Origin: Paracoccaceae bacterium
GTDB lineage: Bacteria > Pseudomonadota > Alphaproteobacteria > Rhodobacterales > Rhodobacteraceae
Reading direction: 5' to 3'
DNA length: 64,000 nt
Assembly (NCBI GenBank): GCA_027489355.1
Contig: JAIXZY010000039.1
Coordinates: forward strand, 147,869 to 211,868
Below are positions 16,143-25,629 of this stretch, in pieces. The notes beneath the pieces are model-generated. The model was not told the origin of the DNA. It searched no databases and worked only from the letters and a program-made list of their open reading frames with translations. Every line of letters begins with the position of its first letter. Positions within the stretch are counted from its first letter, which is position 1. A program made the translations under genes and the position numbers.

Positions 16143-16718
16143 ATGGACGGAGAAACCCTGGCCCGCGTGGGCTATCTGGCGATCATCCTGGTCGCCTTGG
16201 GCGGCTGGGTGATGGTGGAGTTCCGCCAGCGGATGGGGCAGGCCCTGCGGATGGGGTTGGCCTGGGGGCTGATCTTCGTGGGCATGATGGCGGGCTACGG
16301 GCTGTGGTCGGACATCCGGCGGGACGTGATGCCGATCCAGGAGGTCGTTCAGGACGGCGCGGTGGAAGTGCCGCGGGCGGCGGACGGGCATTACTATCTG
16401 ACCCTGCTGATCAACGGGGCGGCGGTGCCGTTCATGGTCGATACCGGGGCTTCGGGGATGGTGTTGGCCGCGGCGGATGCCGTGCGGCTGGGGATCGATC
16501 CGGCAAGCCTGACCTTCCGGGGGCAGGCGAACACGGCGAACGGGGTGGTCAGGACGGCGCGGGTGACGCTGCCGCTGGTTGAGTTGGGGCCGTTCCGGAA
16601 CGAGAATTTCGGGGCCTTCGTGACCGAGGGGGCGCTGGAGCAGTCGCTGCTGGGGATGGACTACCTGGGGCAGTTCCGGATGGAGTTCGACGGGGGAAAG
16701 CTGGTCCTGCGGCAGTAA
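16143..16718 (+). CDS. membrane-anchored retropepsin-like aspartic protease (clan AA)
   Basis: A 191-residue protein with two N-terminal hydrophobic segments (about residues 8-24 and 38-54), then a single aspartic protease domain with the active-site motif VPFMVDTGASGMVLA. One DTGA motif per chain means it must dimerise, as retropepsins do. It matches the TIGR02281 type of proteobacterial clan AA protease (for example NTANGVVRTARVTLP and LLGMDYLGQFRMEFDGGKLVL at the C-terminus). The substrate is unknown. The ribosome site CCGGAGG precedes the ATG. The stop is followed by the palindrome at 16721-16733. Confidence 0.85.
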   Translation: MDGETLARVGYLAIILVALGGWVMVEFRQRMGQALRMGLAWGLIFVGMMAGYGLWSDIRRDVMPIQEVVQDGAVEVPRAADGHYYLTLLINGAAVPFMVDTGASGMVLAAADAVRLGIDPASLTFRGQANTANGVVRTARVTLPLVELGPFRNENFGAFVTEGALEQSLLGMDYLGQFRMEFDGGKLVLRQ

Positions 16719-16720
16719 GC

Positions 16721-16733
16721 GTCCACGGTGGAC
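16721..16733. repeat. palindrome GTCCAC-G-GTGGAC, copy 1
   Basis: Perfect 13-bp palindrome three bases after the stop codon of the retropepsin gene. An extended copy occurs at 54564-54580, also directly after a stop codon. Confidence 0.7.
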
Positions 16734-16811
16734 AAGCCGGGAGTCGGACGTAAAATCAAAGGCTTGCCGATTTTCGTTAACGAAGTGGCAAGGATGTCTG
16801 GCTGGCCTATG

Positions 16812-16863
16812 CAAAATCCTTGAGCAAGGATTCTGACAAATTTCTTGCTTAAGAAATTTGCGG
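16812..16863. repeat. tandem double-hairpin element, copy 1
   Basis: Two adjacent inverted repeats: AATCCTTG-AG-CAAGGATT (16815-16832) and CAAATTTCTT-GCTT-AAGAAATTTG (16837-16860, perfect 10-bp stem), ending TTTGCGG. It lies just beyond the 3' end of holC. It resembles the element at 61036-61082 in size, sequence (GCAA..ATCCTT) and ending. It may serve as a 3' end stabiliser or terminator for pepA-holC. Confidence 0.7.
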
Positions 16864-16871
16864 CCCCGGCA

Positions 16872-17339
16872 TCAGCGGGCGGTGCTTTCGGCCTTCTTTT
16901 CCCAGCGCCCCGATTCCTCGGACCAGTATTGCGCGGCATGTCCGGCGCCGGTCATCGTCTTCCACTGGCCCCGCGCGGCCTGGAGGCGGGCGGAGTCGTT
17001 CCCGTCAAAGAGGACCCAGACCCGCTCCATCGCGGCGATCTCGGCGTCGCTGGCTCCGGCACCGTCGACCAGCGCCAGCACCTTGGCCCCGTTCGCGGGC
17101 GCGCCGAGACCCAAGAGCACCGGCTGGTCGGCATCATGCGGGCCGCCCTCCAGCCCGTGGGGCAGGAAGCTTTCGTCGCCGCCCTTGAGCCAGAGCGCCG
17201 CGTCCAGCCGTTCCAGCGACGCCAGATCGGTGCCGCGCACCATCACGCGCCAGCCCTGCCCCAGCGCGCGCGGCGCGTTGATCGCCAGCGTATCGGCCGG
17301 GGCCGATTGCATCAGGTGGAAGAACATCACCGTGCCCAT
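16872..17339 (-). CDS. holC: DNA polymerase III chi subunit
   Basis: A 155-residue protein that links the clamp loader to single-strand binding protein at the replication fork. It begins MGTVMFFHLMQSAPADTL and carries the chi features GWRVMVRGTDLASLERLDAALW, ESFLPHG, QPVLLG and a C-terminal RWEKKAES. It follows pepA with an 18-bp gap, the pepA-holC order seen in many proteobacteria, which strengthens the call for this poorly conserved family. Confidence 0.88.
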   Translation of the reverse strand: MGTVMFFHLMQSAPADTLAINAPRALGQGWRVMVRGTDLASLERLDAALWLKGGDESFLPHGLEGGPHDADQPVLLGLGAPANGAKVLALVDGAGASDAEIAAMERVWVLFDGNDSARLQAARGQWKTMTGAGHAAQYWSEESGRWEKKAESTAR

Positions 17340-17357
17340 CGGCCCGCGCCTTGCGCC

Positions 17358-18827
17358 TTACTTCTCGAACCGGTCGCGGATCAGGCGATCCAGCGCCATC
17401 ACGCCCCAGCCCGTCGCCCCTTTCGGCGCAAGCGTCGTGTCCGCCTTGAGAAGCGCGGTCCCGGCGATGTCCAGGTGGATCCACGGCGTTTCCGGCTTGA
17501 CGAAGCGCTGCAGGAACTGCGCCGCGGTGATCGACCCGCCGTCGCGACCCCCGACGTTCATCATGTCGGCGATGCGCGATTTCAGCTTGGCGTCATAGGC
17601 GTCACCCATCGGCATCCGCCAGGCGCCCTCGCCTTCCGCCTTGGCAGCGGCGAGGAAGGCGTTGCAGAGATCGTCGTTGTTCGAAAAGACGCCGGTGTTT
17701 TCATGGCCCAAGGCGATGATGATCGCGCCGGTCAGGGTGGCGAGGTCGATCATCCCGGTCGGCTTGAAGCGTTCCTGCGCGTACCACATCACGTCGGCCA
17801 GCACCAATCTGCCCTCGGCGTCGGTGTTGATGACCTCGATCGTGTCGCCCTTCATCGATCGCACCACGTCGCCCGGACGCTGGGCGCGGCCGTCGGGCAT
17901 GTTTTCCACCAGGCCCACAAGGCCCACCACGTTGGCCTTGGCCTTGCGCAGCGCCAGGGTCCGCATGACGCCGGCGACGACGCCCGCGCCGCCCATGTCC
18001 ATCGTCATGTCTTCCATGCCGGCGGCGGGCTTGATCGAGATGCCGCCGGTGTCGAAGACGACGCCCTTGCCGATCAGCGCCAGCGGCGCCTCGCCCTTGG
18101 TCCCGCCGTGCCATTGCATGACGACCACCTTCGATGGGCTTTCCGACCCCTGTCCCACGCCCAGTAGCGCGCCCATGCCCAGCTTGGTCAGGTCTTCCTC
18201 TTCCAGAATATCGACGTCGAGGCCAAGTTCCTGCATCGCGGCCAGGCGGGCGGCGAAATCATGCGTGGTCAGCACGTTGGCCGGTTCGTTGACCAGATCG
18301 CGGGTGAAGAAAACGCCTTCGGCCACGGCAGCCATCGGAGCCGCGGCCTTCGCCACCGCCTCGGGGTTGGCGGCCATCAGGATAACCGGGCCGGGGGCGG
18401 TCTTCTCGCCACTTTTGTGCGTGTCAAAGTCATAGGCGCGCATGGCGAGGCCGAAGGCGACGTCGGCGGCGCGGGCGTGGCCCTCGGCCAGGACAAGCGA
18501 GCCCCCTGCCCCGTGCGTCTTGCCGACGGCGGCCCCGGCCTTGCGCGCCTGCGCCTGGTCTGCCTTCTTCGGCAGGCGGATCAGCTGGATCGCATCTGCC
18601 GCAAGTCCCGGCGGAAAGGCGAGGTCCATCGCCTCGCCCGGTTTCAGCTTGGCAAAGGCCTCGGAGCCCGCGGCGCGCGTCAGCGCCCCTTTGGTCAATC
18701 TGTCCAGCCGCTTGAAGCCCGCGCTTGCCGGCTGGCCCGCATCGGCCAGCACTGCAATGCGGCCCGTGGCGCTGGCCAAAGCCTCAAGATCGGTGGCCTG
18801 GAACTGGATCGGCAGGGGTTTCGGCAT
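17358..18827 (-). CDS. pepA: leucyl aminopeptidase (M17)
   Basis: The 489-residue cytosolic aminopeptidase has an N-terminal macro-like domain (residues 1 to about 165) and a C-terminal catalytic domain. The catalytic domain carries IGKGVVFDTGGISIKP, the metal-binding and catalytic NTDAEGRLVLADVMWYAQ and the later DGGSITAAQFL. Both metal ligands and the Lys/Arg catalytic residues are present. It probably also carries the DNA-binding role known for PepA in some bacteria, though nothing here tests it. The gene is divergent from lptF, with about 150 bp between. Confidence 0.95.
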   Translation of the reverse strand: MPKPLPIQFQATDLEALASATGRIAVLADAGQPASAGFKRLDRLTKGALTRAAGSEAFAKLKPGEAMDLAFPPGLAADAIQLIRLPKKADQAQARKAGAAVGKTHGAGGSLVLAEGHARAADVAFGLAMRAYDFDTHKSGEKTAPGPVILMAANPEAVAKAAAPMAAVAEGVFFTRDLVNEPANVLTTHDFAARLAAMQELGLDVDILEEEDLTKLGMGALLGVGQGSESPSKVVVMQWHGGTKGEAPLALIGKGVVFDTGGISIKPAAGMEDMTMDMGGAGVVAGVMRTLALRKAKANVVGLVGLVENMPDGRAQRPGDVVRSMKGDTIEVINTDAEGRLVLADVMWYAQERFKPTGMIDLATLTGAIIIALGHENTGVFSNNDDLCNAFLAAAKAEGEGAWRMPMGDAYDAKLKSRIADMMNVGGRDGGSITAAQFLQRFVKPETPWIHLDIAGTALLKADTTLAPKGATGWGVMALDRLIRDRFEK

Positions 18828-18977
18828 CTTCTTCTCTCGCTTGGTCGGGTTTTCCGCCTCTCGGCGGCGGCTTGCCGGGACGCTACAACCCTGCCCGGCG
18901 CTTGGCCAGATAGCAGTTTTCGCCGCCGGCGAATTCCGCTAGGGTCGGGGCTAGATGTTGTAGGGGCCAAGCCGGGC

Positions 18978-20090
18978 GTGTCTAGATTCGACAGATACCT
19001 GATGTCGCAGCTTCTGTCGCTGTTCGGCTTCTTTGCGCTGGTGCTGGTGGCCGTCTACTGGGTGAACCGGGCGGTGGGGCTGTTCGACCAGCTGATCGGC
19101 GACGGGCAGTCGGCGCTGGTGTTCCTGGAGTTTTCGGTCCTGACCCTACCGAACGCCATCCGGCTGGTGCTGCCGATCGCTGCCTTTGCGGCAACCGTCT
19201 ATGTCGTCAACCGGCTGATGCAGGAATCCGAGCTGGTGGTGATGCAGGCGACCGGGTTTTCGGCGTTCCGGCTGGCGCGGCCGGTCCTGTTCTTCGGGCT
19301 GGCGGTCATGGTGATGCACCTGGTGCTGACCAATGTGCTGGTGCCGGCCAGCCAGCGCATCCTGAGCCAGCGGTCGACCGAGATTTCTCAGAACATCACC
19401 GCGCGGTTCCTTACGGCGGGGCAGTTCATGCACCCGTCGAAGGGGATCACGCTTTACATCCGCGAAGTCAGCCCGACGGGCGAGCTTATGGATCTGTTCC
19501 TTGCCGATGAGCGGTCGGCGGCGGACCGGGCGGTGCACACGGCGCGCAAGGCGTTCCTGGTGCGTGGCGAGGTGGCTCCGAAACTGGTGATGGTCGACGG
19601 CTCGACGCAGCGGCTTTCGCGGAAGGACGGGCGGATGGCGGTGACGCGGTTTTCCGACTTTACGCTGGACCTTGCCGGGCTGATCGCGGTCGACGACGCC
19701 GGACCGGTGGCGCTGAATGCGTTGCCGACGCCGGTGCTGCTGGAGGCGTCGGAGACGGCGGCGGCGGCGACCGGGTCAGGGGTCGCCGAGATGCAGGAAG
19801 AGGGGCATTCGCGGCTGGCGGGGCCGCTTCTGTCGGTGGCCGCACCGCTTCTGGGCTTTGCGGCGCTGATGCTGGGGTCATTCTCGCGCTTCGGGCTGTG
19901 GCGGCAGATGGCGGTGGCGGTGGGGCTCTTGATCGGGATGCAGCTTCTGTGGACCTGGGGCGGGGCCGTCGCGATGGCGACCGTGGGGGCCTGGCCTGCG
20001 GTCTATGTCGGGCCGCTTTCAGGGATCGTGCTGGCCGCGGGGCTGTTGTGGTGGGCGCAGCGGCCGCGGCGGAGGCGGGTCTTCGCATGA
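18978..20090 (+). CDS. lptF: LPS export ABC transporter permease LptF
   Basis: A 370-residue inner-membrane permease of the LptB2FG complex that extracts lipopolysaccharide from the membrane. The start is GTG at 18978, giving VSRFDRYLMSQLLSLFGFF, the family N-terminus; the frame stays open far upstream across pepA but is not coding there. Six transmembrane helices flank a periplasmic beta-jellyroll domain (about residues 130-250). Helix TM1-3 sequences include LFGFFALVLVAVYWVNRAV and AIRLVLPIAAFAATVYVV. It overlaps lptG by 4 bp (ATGA). Confidence 0.93.
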   Translation: MSRFDRYLMSQLLSLFGFFALVLVAVYWVNRAVGLFDQLIGDGQSALVFLEFSVLTLPNAIRLVLPIAAFAATVYVVNRLMQESELVVMQATGFSAFRLARPVLFFGLAVMVMHLVLTNVLVPASQRILSQRSTEISQNITARFLTAGQFMHPSKGITLYIREVSPTGELMDLFLADERSAADRAVHTARKAFLVRGEVAPKLVMVDGSTQRLSRKDGRMAVTRFSDFTLDLAGLIAVDDAGPVALNALPTPVLLEASETAAAATGSGVAEMQEEGHSRLAGPLLSVAAPLLGFAALMLGSFSRFGLWRQMAVAVGLLIGMQLLWTWGGAVAMATVGAWPAVYVGPLSGIVLAAGLLWWAQRPRRRRVFA

Positions 20091-21184
20091 CGTTGAGCCT
20101 TTACATCGCGCGGCGCTTCCTCGGCTCGGTCGGGCGGGTGTTCCTGGCGTTCTTCGTGATCCTGATGCTGATCGACATGATCGAGCAGCTGCGGCGGTTC
20201 TCGGATGCGGGGATCGGGCTGGCTGGGGCGGCGCAACTGTCGCTTTATTCGGTGCCCGAGACGCTGTACCGCATCCTGCCGCTGATCCTGATCCTGGGCG
20301 CGATTGCGAATTTCCTGGGGCTGGCGCGGTCCTCGGAACTGGTGGTGGTGCGCGCCGCCGGGCGGTCTGCGCTGCGATTCCTGGTCACGCCGCTGGTGGT
20401 GTCGGTTGCCCTGGGGCTGCTGGCGGTGGCCTTCTTCAATCCGTTGGTTGCAGCGACGTCCAAGGCCTATGACGACATGCGGTCCCAGTTGACGCAGGGC
20501 GGTCGGTCAGTGCTGTCGGTGGCGGATACGGGGCTTTGGCTCCGCCAGGGCTCGGCCGAGGGGCAGACGGTGATCCAGGCGGCGCGGTCCAACCTGGACG
20601 GGACCGAGCTGTTCGGGGTGACGTTCCTTGGGTTTGACCAGGAGGGGCGCCCGACCAAGCGGGTCGAGGCCGAGGAGGCGAAGCTGGTCGAAGGGGCCTG
20701 GGAGCTGCGGGGGACCAAGACCTGGGACCTCATGGCGGCGAACCCGGAACTGACGGCAAAGCGCGCGGCGGGGCCGGTGGCGCTGCCCTCGGACCTGACG
20801 CCCGAGCGGATCCGCGACAGTTTCGGCACGCCCTCGGCGATCAGCTTCTGGCAACTGCCCGGCTACATCGGAGACCTGGAGCGCGCGGGCTTCTCGGCCC
20901 AGGCCTACAAGCTGTGGTATCAGATGGAACTGGCGCTGCCGATGCTGATGGCGGCGATGGTGCTGGTCGCGGCGGGGTTCACCATGCGCCATGTCCGCTT
21001 CGGCGGCACCGGGCGGATGGTGCTCTATGCCCTGCTGGCGGGCTTCGGCTTCTACTTCCTGCGCAACTTCGCCCAGGCCCTGGGAGACAGCGGCCAGATC
21101 CCCATCCTTCTGGCCGCCTGGAGCCCGCCCGTCGCCGCGGTCATGCTCTCGCTTGGCCTGCTGCTGCATCTTGAGGAGGGCTGA
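20087..21184 (+). CDS. lptG: LPS export ABC transporter permease LptG
   Basis: A 365-residue partner permease of LptF. It starts MTLSLYIARRFLGSVGRVFLAFFVILMLIDMIEQLRRF, typical of LptG, with RILPLILILGAIANFLGLARSSELVVVRAAG in the coupling-helix region. A periplasmic jellyroll (about residues 130-255) is followed by three C-terminal helices. Overlaps are 4 bp with lptF upstream and 1 bp of spacing to lptD downstream, so the three are co-translated. No lptB, lptC or lptA gene lies in this window. Confidence 0.93.
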   Translation: MTLSLYIARRFLGSVGRVFLAFFVILMLIDMIEQLRRFSDAGIGLAGAAQLSLYSVPETLYRILPLILILGAIANFLGLARSSELVVVRAAGRSALRFLVTPLVVSVALGLLAVAFFNPLVAATSKAYDDMRSQLTQGGRSVLSVADTGLWLRQGSAEGQTVIQAARSNLDGTELFGVTFLGFDQEGRPTKRVEAEEAKLVEGAWELRGTKTWDLMAANPELTAKRAAGPVALPSDLTPERIRDSFGTPSAISFWQLPGYIGDLERAGFSAQAYKLWYQMELALPMLMAAMVLVAAGFTMRHVRFGGTGRMVLYALLAGFGFYFLRNFAQALGDSGQIPILLAAWSPPVAAVMLSLGLLLHLEEG

Positions 21185-21185
21185 C

Positions 21186-23327
21186 ATGGCGCGCCTTCTG
21201 ACCCTGTTCGCGATCCTGCTGACGCTTGCCCTGCCCGCCCACGCGCAGGATCAGGCGACGCTGGTCTCGGACAGCCTGCAGATCACCGGCGACACGCGCC
21301 TGATCGCGGACGGCAATGTCGAGGTCTTCTTCAAGGGCCGCCGTCTGAAGGCCAGCCGCATCGTCTTTGACCAAGCGACCGACCGGCTGGAGATCACCGG
21401 GCCCATCGTCCTGACCGAGGAGTCCGGGCAAACCCTGATTCTGGCCAGCCAGGCCGATCTGGCCGCCGACCTTTCCGAGGGTATTCTGACCAGCGCGCGG
21501 CTGGTGCTGAACCAGCAGTTGCAACTGGCCGCCAGCCAGATGATGCGCGTCTCGGATCGCTATACCGCGCTGCAGACGGTCACCGCGTCGTCCTGCAAGG
21601 TCTGCAAGGGCGATCCGACCCCGCTGTGGGAAATCCGTGCCCGACGCGTCGTCCACGATGAAGTCGAGCGGCAGATCTACTTCGACCACGCGCAGTTCCG
21701 CCTGGCGGGGGTGCCGCTGCTTTACATTCCGCGCCTGCGGATGCCCGACCCGACGCTGAAGCGCGCCACCGGCTTCCTGATGCCGTCGATCCGCACCACC
21801 TCGGACCTTGGGACCGGGATCAAGGTGCCCTACTTCATCGTGCTGGGAAAATCCGCCGACCTGACGCTGACGCCCTACATTGCTGCACGCAACAGCCAGA
21901 CGCTGGGCCTGCGCTATCGCCAGGCCTTTGCCACCGGCCTGATCACCCTGGACGGGTCGGTCAGCCGCGACGAGCTTCGTCCGGGCGAGACGCGGGGCTA
22001 TCTGCGCGCGCAAGGGTCCTTCACCCTGCCCGAACGCTTCCTCCTCAGCTTCGACGGCCAGACGGTCACCGATCCGGCCTATATGCTGGACTATGGCCTG
22101 GGCAATGCCGACCGGCTGGACAGCCGCGTCGAAGTGAGCCGCACGCGGCGGAACGAACATATCTCGGCCCGGATCATCAGCTTCCAGACCCTGCGCGACG
22201 ACGAGGACAACACCACGATCCCGACCGTGGTGGCCGACCTGACCTTCCACCGCCGCTTCTCGCTGGGGCCGTTGGGCGGCGAGGGCGGGCTGCGGCTGCA
22301 GACGCACAACCACTATCGCAGCTCGACCAGCCCGCTGGACGGAGCGGACAGCGACGACATTGCCGATGGCCGCGACGTTGGCCGCATCTCGGCCCGGATC
22401 GACTGGCGGCGCAGCTTCTTCCTGCCGCTGGGGATCGAGGGCACGGTGCTCGGCGAAGTCACGGCGGACGCCTATTCCATCTCGGATGACGCGGTTTACG
22501 CGGGCAGCACCTCGCGCACGCATGGCACGGCCGGAGTCGAGCTGCGCTGGCCCTGGACCAAGACCGAAGCGGGTGGCGCGGTGCAGGTGATCGAGCCGGT
22601 GGTGCAGCTGCTGTATTCCTCATCGGATGCCGAGACCTTGCCGAACGAGGATTCTGTTCTGGTCGAGTTCGACGAGGGCAACCTGTTCGCGCTGGACCGT
22701 TTTCCCGGTTCGGACGCGGTAGAGCGCGGGCCGCGCGCGAATATCGGGATCAGCTGGACGCGGTTCGACCCGCAAGGCTGGTCGATGGGCGTGACGCTGG
22801 GCCGGGTGTTCCGCGAGGCGGATCTGGGCCAGTTCGGCCCCGGCTCGGGTCTGGCCGGGTCCAGCTCGGACTGGCTGGCGGGGGCGACCTTCACCCTGTC
22901 CGACAGCCTGGCGCTGAGCGGACGGATGGTGCTGGACGACGACCTGAGCCTGACCAAGGCCGAGGCGCGCGTCACGGTCAGCACGCCGAAGACGGCGCTG
23001 TCGTCGTCGCTGATCTGGGCGGTGGCCGATCCGCTGGAAAACCGGCCGGACCCGACGCAGGAGATCACCTTCGACGCGCGGCGCAAGCTGACGCAGAACC
23101 TGACGGCCAAGGTTTCGGGACGCTACGATTTCGTCGGCGACCAGGGCACGCTGGCGGGCCTGGGTCTGGAGTTCCTGAACGAATGCGTGCGGTTTGATGT
23201 TTCCCTCTCGCGTCGGTTCACGTCATCCACTAGTGTAAGCCCGACGACGGATTTCGGTCTGTCGCTGGACCTTGTCGGGTTCGGCGGCGGCGTGACCGGG
23301 GGGCCGGCGCGAAGCTGCCGGCAATGA
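21186..23327 (+). CDS. lptD: LPS-assembly protein LptD
   Basis: A 713-residue outer-membrane beta-barrel that inserts lipopolysaccharide into the outer leaflet. The signal peptide MARLLTLFAILLTLALPAHA is followed by an OstA/LptA-like domain (about residues 25-140) and a C-terminal 26-strand barrel. Cysteines are found in ASSCKVCKG (about residues 136-139) and near the C-terminus (NECVRF and the penultimate SCRQ), the pattern used for the long-range disulfides of LptD. It directly follows lptG, and surA follows, which encodes its usual chaperone. Confidence 0.93.
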   Translation: MARLLTLFAILLTLALPAHAQDQATLVSDSLQITGDTRLIADGNVEVFFKGRRLKASRIVFDQATDRLEITGPIVLTEESGQTLILASQADLAADLSEGILTSARLVLNQQLQLAASQMMRVSDRYTALQTVTASSCKVCKGDPTPLWEIRARRVVHDEVERQIYFDHAQFRLAGVPLLYIPRLRMPDPTLKRATGFLMPSIRTTSDLGTGIKVPYFIVLGKSADLTLTPYIAARNSQTLGLRYRQAFATGLITLDGSVSRDELRPGETRGYLRAQGSFTLPERFLLSFDGQTVTDPAYMLDYGLGNADRLDSRVEVSRTRRNEHISARIISFQTLRDDEDNTTIPTVVADLTFHRRFSLGPLGGEGGLRLQTHNHYRSSTSPLDGADSDDIADGRDVGRISARIDWRRSFFLPLGIEGTVLGEVTADAYSISDDAVYAGSTSRTHGTAGVELRWPWTKTEAGGAVQVIEPVVQLLYSSSDAETLPNEDSVLVEFDEGNLFALDRFPGSDAVERGPRANIGISWTRFDPQGWSMGVTLGRVFREADLGQFGPGSGLAGSSSDWLAGATFTLSDSLALSGRMVLDDDLSLTKAEARVTVSTPKTALSSSLIWAVADPLENRPDPTQEITFDARRKLTQNLTAKVSGRYDFVGDQGTLAGLGLEFLNECVRFDVSLSRRFTSSTSVSPTTDFGLSLDLVGFGGGVTGGPARSCRQ

Positions 23328-23398
23328 CGGCCGACGGTTCGGGCAGGGCAGAACGGCGGGCCGAAGACCCGCGGGAATGAGGAAGAGCGGCGGGAACG

Positions 23399-24613
23399 AT
23401 GCGATTTTCGGTTCTGAAACGGCAGGCGGCGGCGGCGACACTTGGCCTTGCGCTGGCGGTCCCGGCACTTGTGGCTCCGGCCCTGGCGCAGGACCTGTTC
23501 GCGCCGCGGATGTACATCAACGACCGGGCGATCACCGAATACGAAGTGGCGCAGCGGGCGCTGTTCCTGCGGCTTCTGCGCGCCCCCGGCAACCCCGAGG
23601 ACGAGGCGCTGAAGGCGCTGATCGACGACCGGCTGCGGCAGAGCGAGGCCGAGCGTCTGGACATAAAGCTGACCGAGAAGGAGCTGACCGACGGCCTGAC
23701 CGAATTCGCGGCGCGCGCGAACCTGACGACCGAACAGTTCGTGGCCGAGCTGGGCAAGGCCGGAGTCGCGCCTGAAACCTTCCGCGATTTCGTCTCGGCC
23801 GGGCTGCTGTGGCGTCAGGCGGTGCGGGCGAAATTCCTGGGCCAGGTACCGATCAGCGAGGCCGACATCGACCGCGCGCTGGAGGCCTCGGCGCGGCCGA
23901 AGGCGCTGCAGGTGCTGGCGAGCGAGCTGGTGATCCCCGCGCCCGAGGGCCAGGAGGCGGCAGCGATGGCCCAGGCGCAGGAGCTGTCGGACAGCCTGAG
24001 CGGCGAAGGTGCCTTCGCGGAAGCGGCGCGACGGTACTCGGCCGCACCCACGGCCGGTGCGGGCGGGCGGCTCGACTGGCTGCCGCTGGCGAACCTGCCG
24101 CCGGCGATCGGGCAGAAGATCCTGGCGCTGGATGCGGGCGAAGTGTCGGACCCGATCTCGGTTCCCGGTGCCGTGGTGCTGTTCCTGCTGCGCGACGTGG
24201 CCGAGGATACCACGGCCGAGCCGCTGTCGGTTTCCGTGGAATGGGTGGAACTTCTGGTCCCCGACGATGCGGCGGAAATTGCGCGCATCCAGGCGGCAGC
24301 GGATGATTGCGACATGCTGCAGGCCGAGGCCGGGGGGCAGACCGACCGGGTCTCGCTGACCAAGGCGGCGATGGGCGAGGTACCGGGCGATGTGGCGCTG
24401 GAACTGGCGAAGCTGGACCCGAACGAGACCTCGGTCGCGCTGACCCGGGGCGGTTTGCGGCGGATGCTGATGCTTTGCGGCCGCGAGGCGGTTCAGGAGC
24501 CCGCGCCCACGCGCGAGCAGGTGCGCGAGCAGGTGATCAACCAGAAGCTTGAAGGTCTGGCCGAGGGCTACATGGAAGAACTCCGCGCCGCCGCCCTTAT
24601 CCGCGAGCCGTGA
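23399..24613 (+). CDS. surA: SurA-like periplasmic peptidyl-prolyl isomerase/chaperone
   Basis: A 404-residue protein. An N-terminal signal peptide ends near PALVAPALAQ. A SurA N-domain (YINDRAITEYEVAQRALFLRLL ... EALKALIDDRLRQSEAE) follows, then a parvulin domain around residues 170-265 with RYSAAPTAGAGGRLDWLPLANLPP, and a degenerate second domain. In E. coli SurA escorts LptD and porins to the Bam machinery; the location between lptD and pdxA matches the enteric order lptD-surA-pdxA-rsmA. Its stop overlaps the GTG start of pdxA by 4 bp. Confidence 0.87.
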   Translation: MRFSVLKRQAAAATLGLALAVPALVAPALAQDLFAPRMYINDRAITEYEVAQRALFLRLLRAPGNPEDEALKALIDDRLRQSEAERLDIKLTEKELTDGLTEFAARANLTTEQFVAELGKAGVAPETFRDFVSAGLLWRQAVRAKFLGQVPISEADIDRALEASARPKALQVLASELVIPAPEGQEAAAMAQAQELSDSLSGEGAFAEAARRYSAAPTAGAGGRLDWLPLANLPPAIGQKILALDAGEVSDPISVPGAVVLFLLRDVAEDTTAEPLSVSVEWVELLVPDDAAEIARIQAAADDCDMLQAEAGGQTDRVSLTKAAMGEVPGDVALELAKLDPNETSVALTRGGLRRMLMLCGREAVQEPAPTREQVREQVINQKLEGLAEGYMEELRAAALIREP

Positions 24614-25563
24614 GCGCGCCGGTCCTTCTGACCTGCGGCGACCCGTCCGGCATCGGGCCAGAGATCGCGGCAAAGGCCTGGGCCGCGGGCGAACGCTTCG
24701 TCTGGATTGGCGATCCGCGTCATCTTCCCGCGGGCACGGACTGGCGCGAGGTGGCCGAGGGCGAGGTGCCGGGCAACGGGCCGATGGCGGTGCTGCGGCA
24801 TGACTTCGCGGCCCTTGCGCCTGCGGGTCGCCCGGAGGCAATGAACGCGGCGGGTGTGGTCGCGGTGATCGAACGGGCGGTGCGGCTGGTTCAGGCGGGG
24901 CTTGGCTCGGCGGTCTGCACGGCGCCGATCAACAAGAAGGCGCTGAAAGACGGCGCGGGCTTCGCCTTTCCGGGGCATACCGAGTTCCTCGCGCATCTGG
25001 CGGGGGTGGACCGCGTGGTGATGATGCTCGCCTGCCCCGATTTGCGGGTGGTGCCGGCGACGATCCACATCGCGTTGTCCGAAGTGCCGGCCGCGCTGAC
25101 CGAGGCGCTTCTGGAAGAGACGATCCGCATCACCCATGCCGGGCTGGTGCGCGATTTCGGGTTTGCGGCGCCGCGGATCGCGGTGGCGGGGCTGAACCCC
25201 CATGCCGGCGAAGGCGGCGCGATGGGCTGGGAGGAGGAGCGGATGATGCGGCCCCTCCTGGCGCGGCTGCAGGCCGAGGGAATCGCTGTGACGGGACCCT
25301 GGCCGGCGGACACGATGTTTCATGCCGCTGCGCGGAAGGGCTATGACGCCGCAGTCTGCGCCTATCACGACCAGGCGCTGATCCCGATCAAGACCATCGA
25401 CTTTGCGGGTGGGGTGAACGTCACGTTGGGACTGCCCTTCGTGCGGACCTCGCCCGACCACGGCACGGCCTATGACATCGCGGGGCGCGGGATTGCCGAT
25501 CCGTCAAGCCTGATCGCCGCGCTGCGGATGGCGCGCGAGATGGTGGCGGCGCGCGAGCTTTGA
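24610..25563 (+). CDS. pdxA: 4-hydroxythreonine-4-phosphate dehydrogenase
   Basis: A 317-residue enzyme of the DXP-dependent pyridoxal phosphate pathway that oxidises 4-phosphohydroxy-threonine with NAD. It starts with GTG ([19 protein letters not shown]). Motifs include APINKKAL, the metal ligands in [39 protein letters not shown] and [15 protein letters not shown]. The GTGA overlap with surA indicates coupling. A repeat element separates it from rsmA. Confidence 0.95.
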   Translation: MSAPVLLTCGDPSGIGPEIAAKAWAAGERFVWIGDPRHLPAGTDWREVAEGEVPGNGPMAVLRHDFAALAPAGRPEAMNAAGVVAVIERAVRLVQAGLGSAVCTAPINKKALKDGAGFAFPGHTEFLAHLAGVDRVVMMLACPDLRVVPATIHIALSEVPAALTEALLEETIRITHAGLVRDFGFAAPRIAVAGLNPHAGEGGAMGWEEERMMRPLLARLQAEGIAVTGPWPADTMFHAAARKGYDAAVCAYHDQALIPIKTIDFAGGVNVTLGLPFVRTSPDHGTAYDIAGRGIADPSSLIAALRMAREMVAAREL

Positions 25564-25571
25564 CGGGCGGA

Positions 25572-25629
25572 CCGGGGGCCAGCCCCCGGACCCCCGGAGT
25601 ATTTGGGAAAAGAGCAAGCACTGGGGCTT
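25572..25629 (+). repeat. hairpin-plus-GAGTATTT leader element, copy A
   Basis: CCGGGGGC-CA-GCCCCCGG is followed by ACCCCCGGAGTATTTGGG, then AAAAGAGCAAGCA and GGGGCTT, ending four bases before the TTG start of rsmA. A near-identical copy in the same orientation to its downstream gene lies before the dihydropyrimidinase start (50859-50921, minus). Confidence 0.75.
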
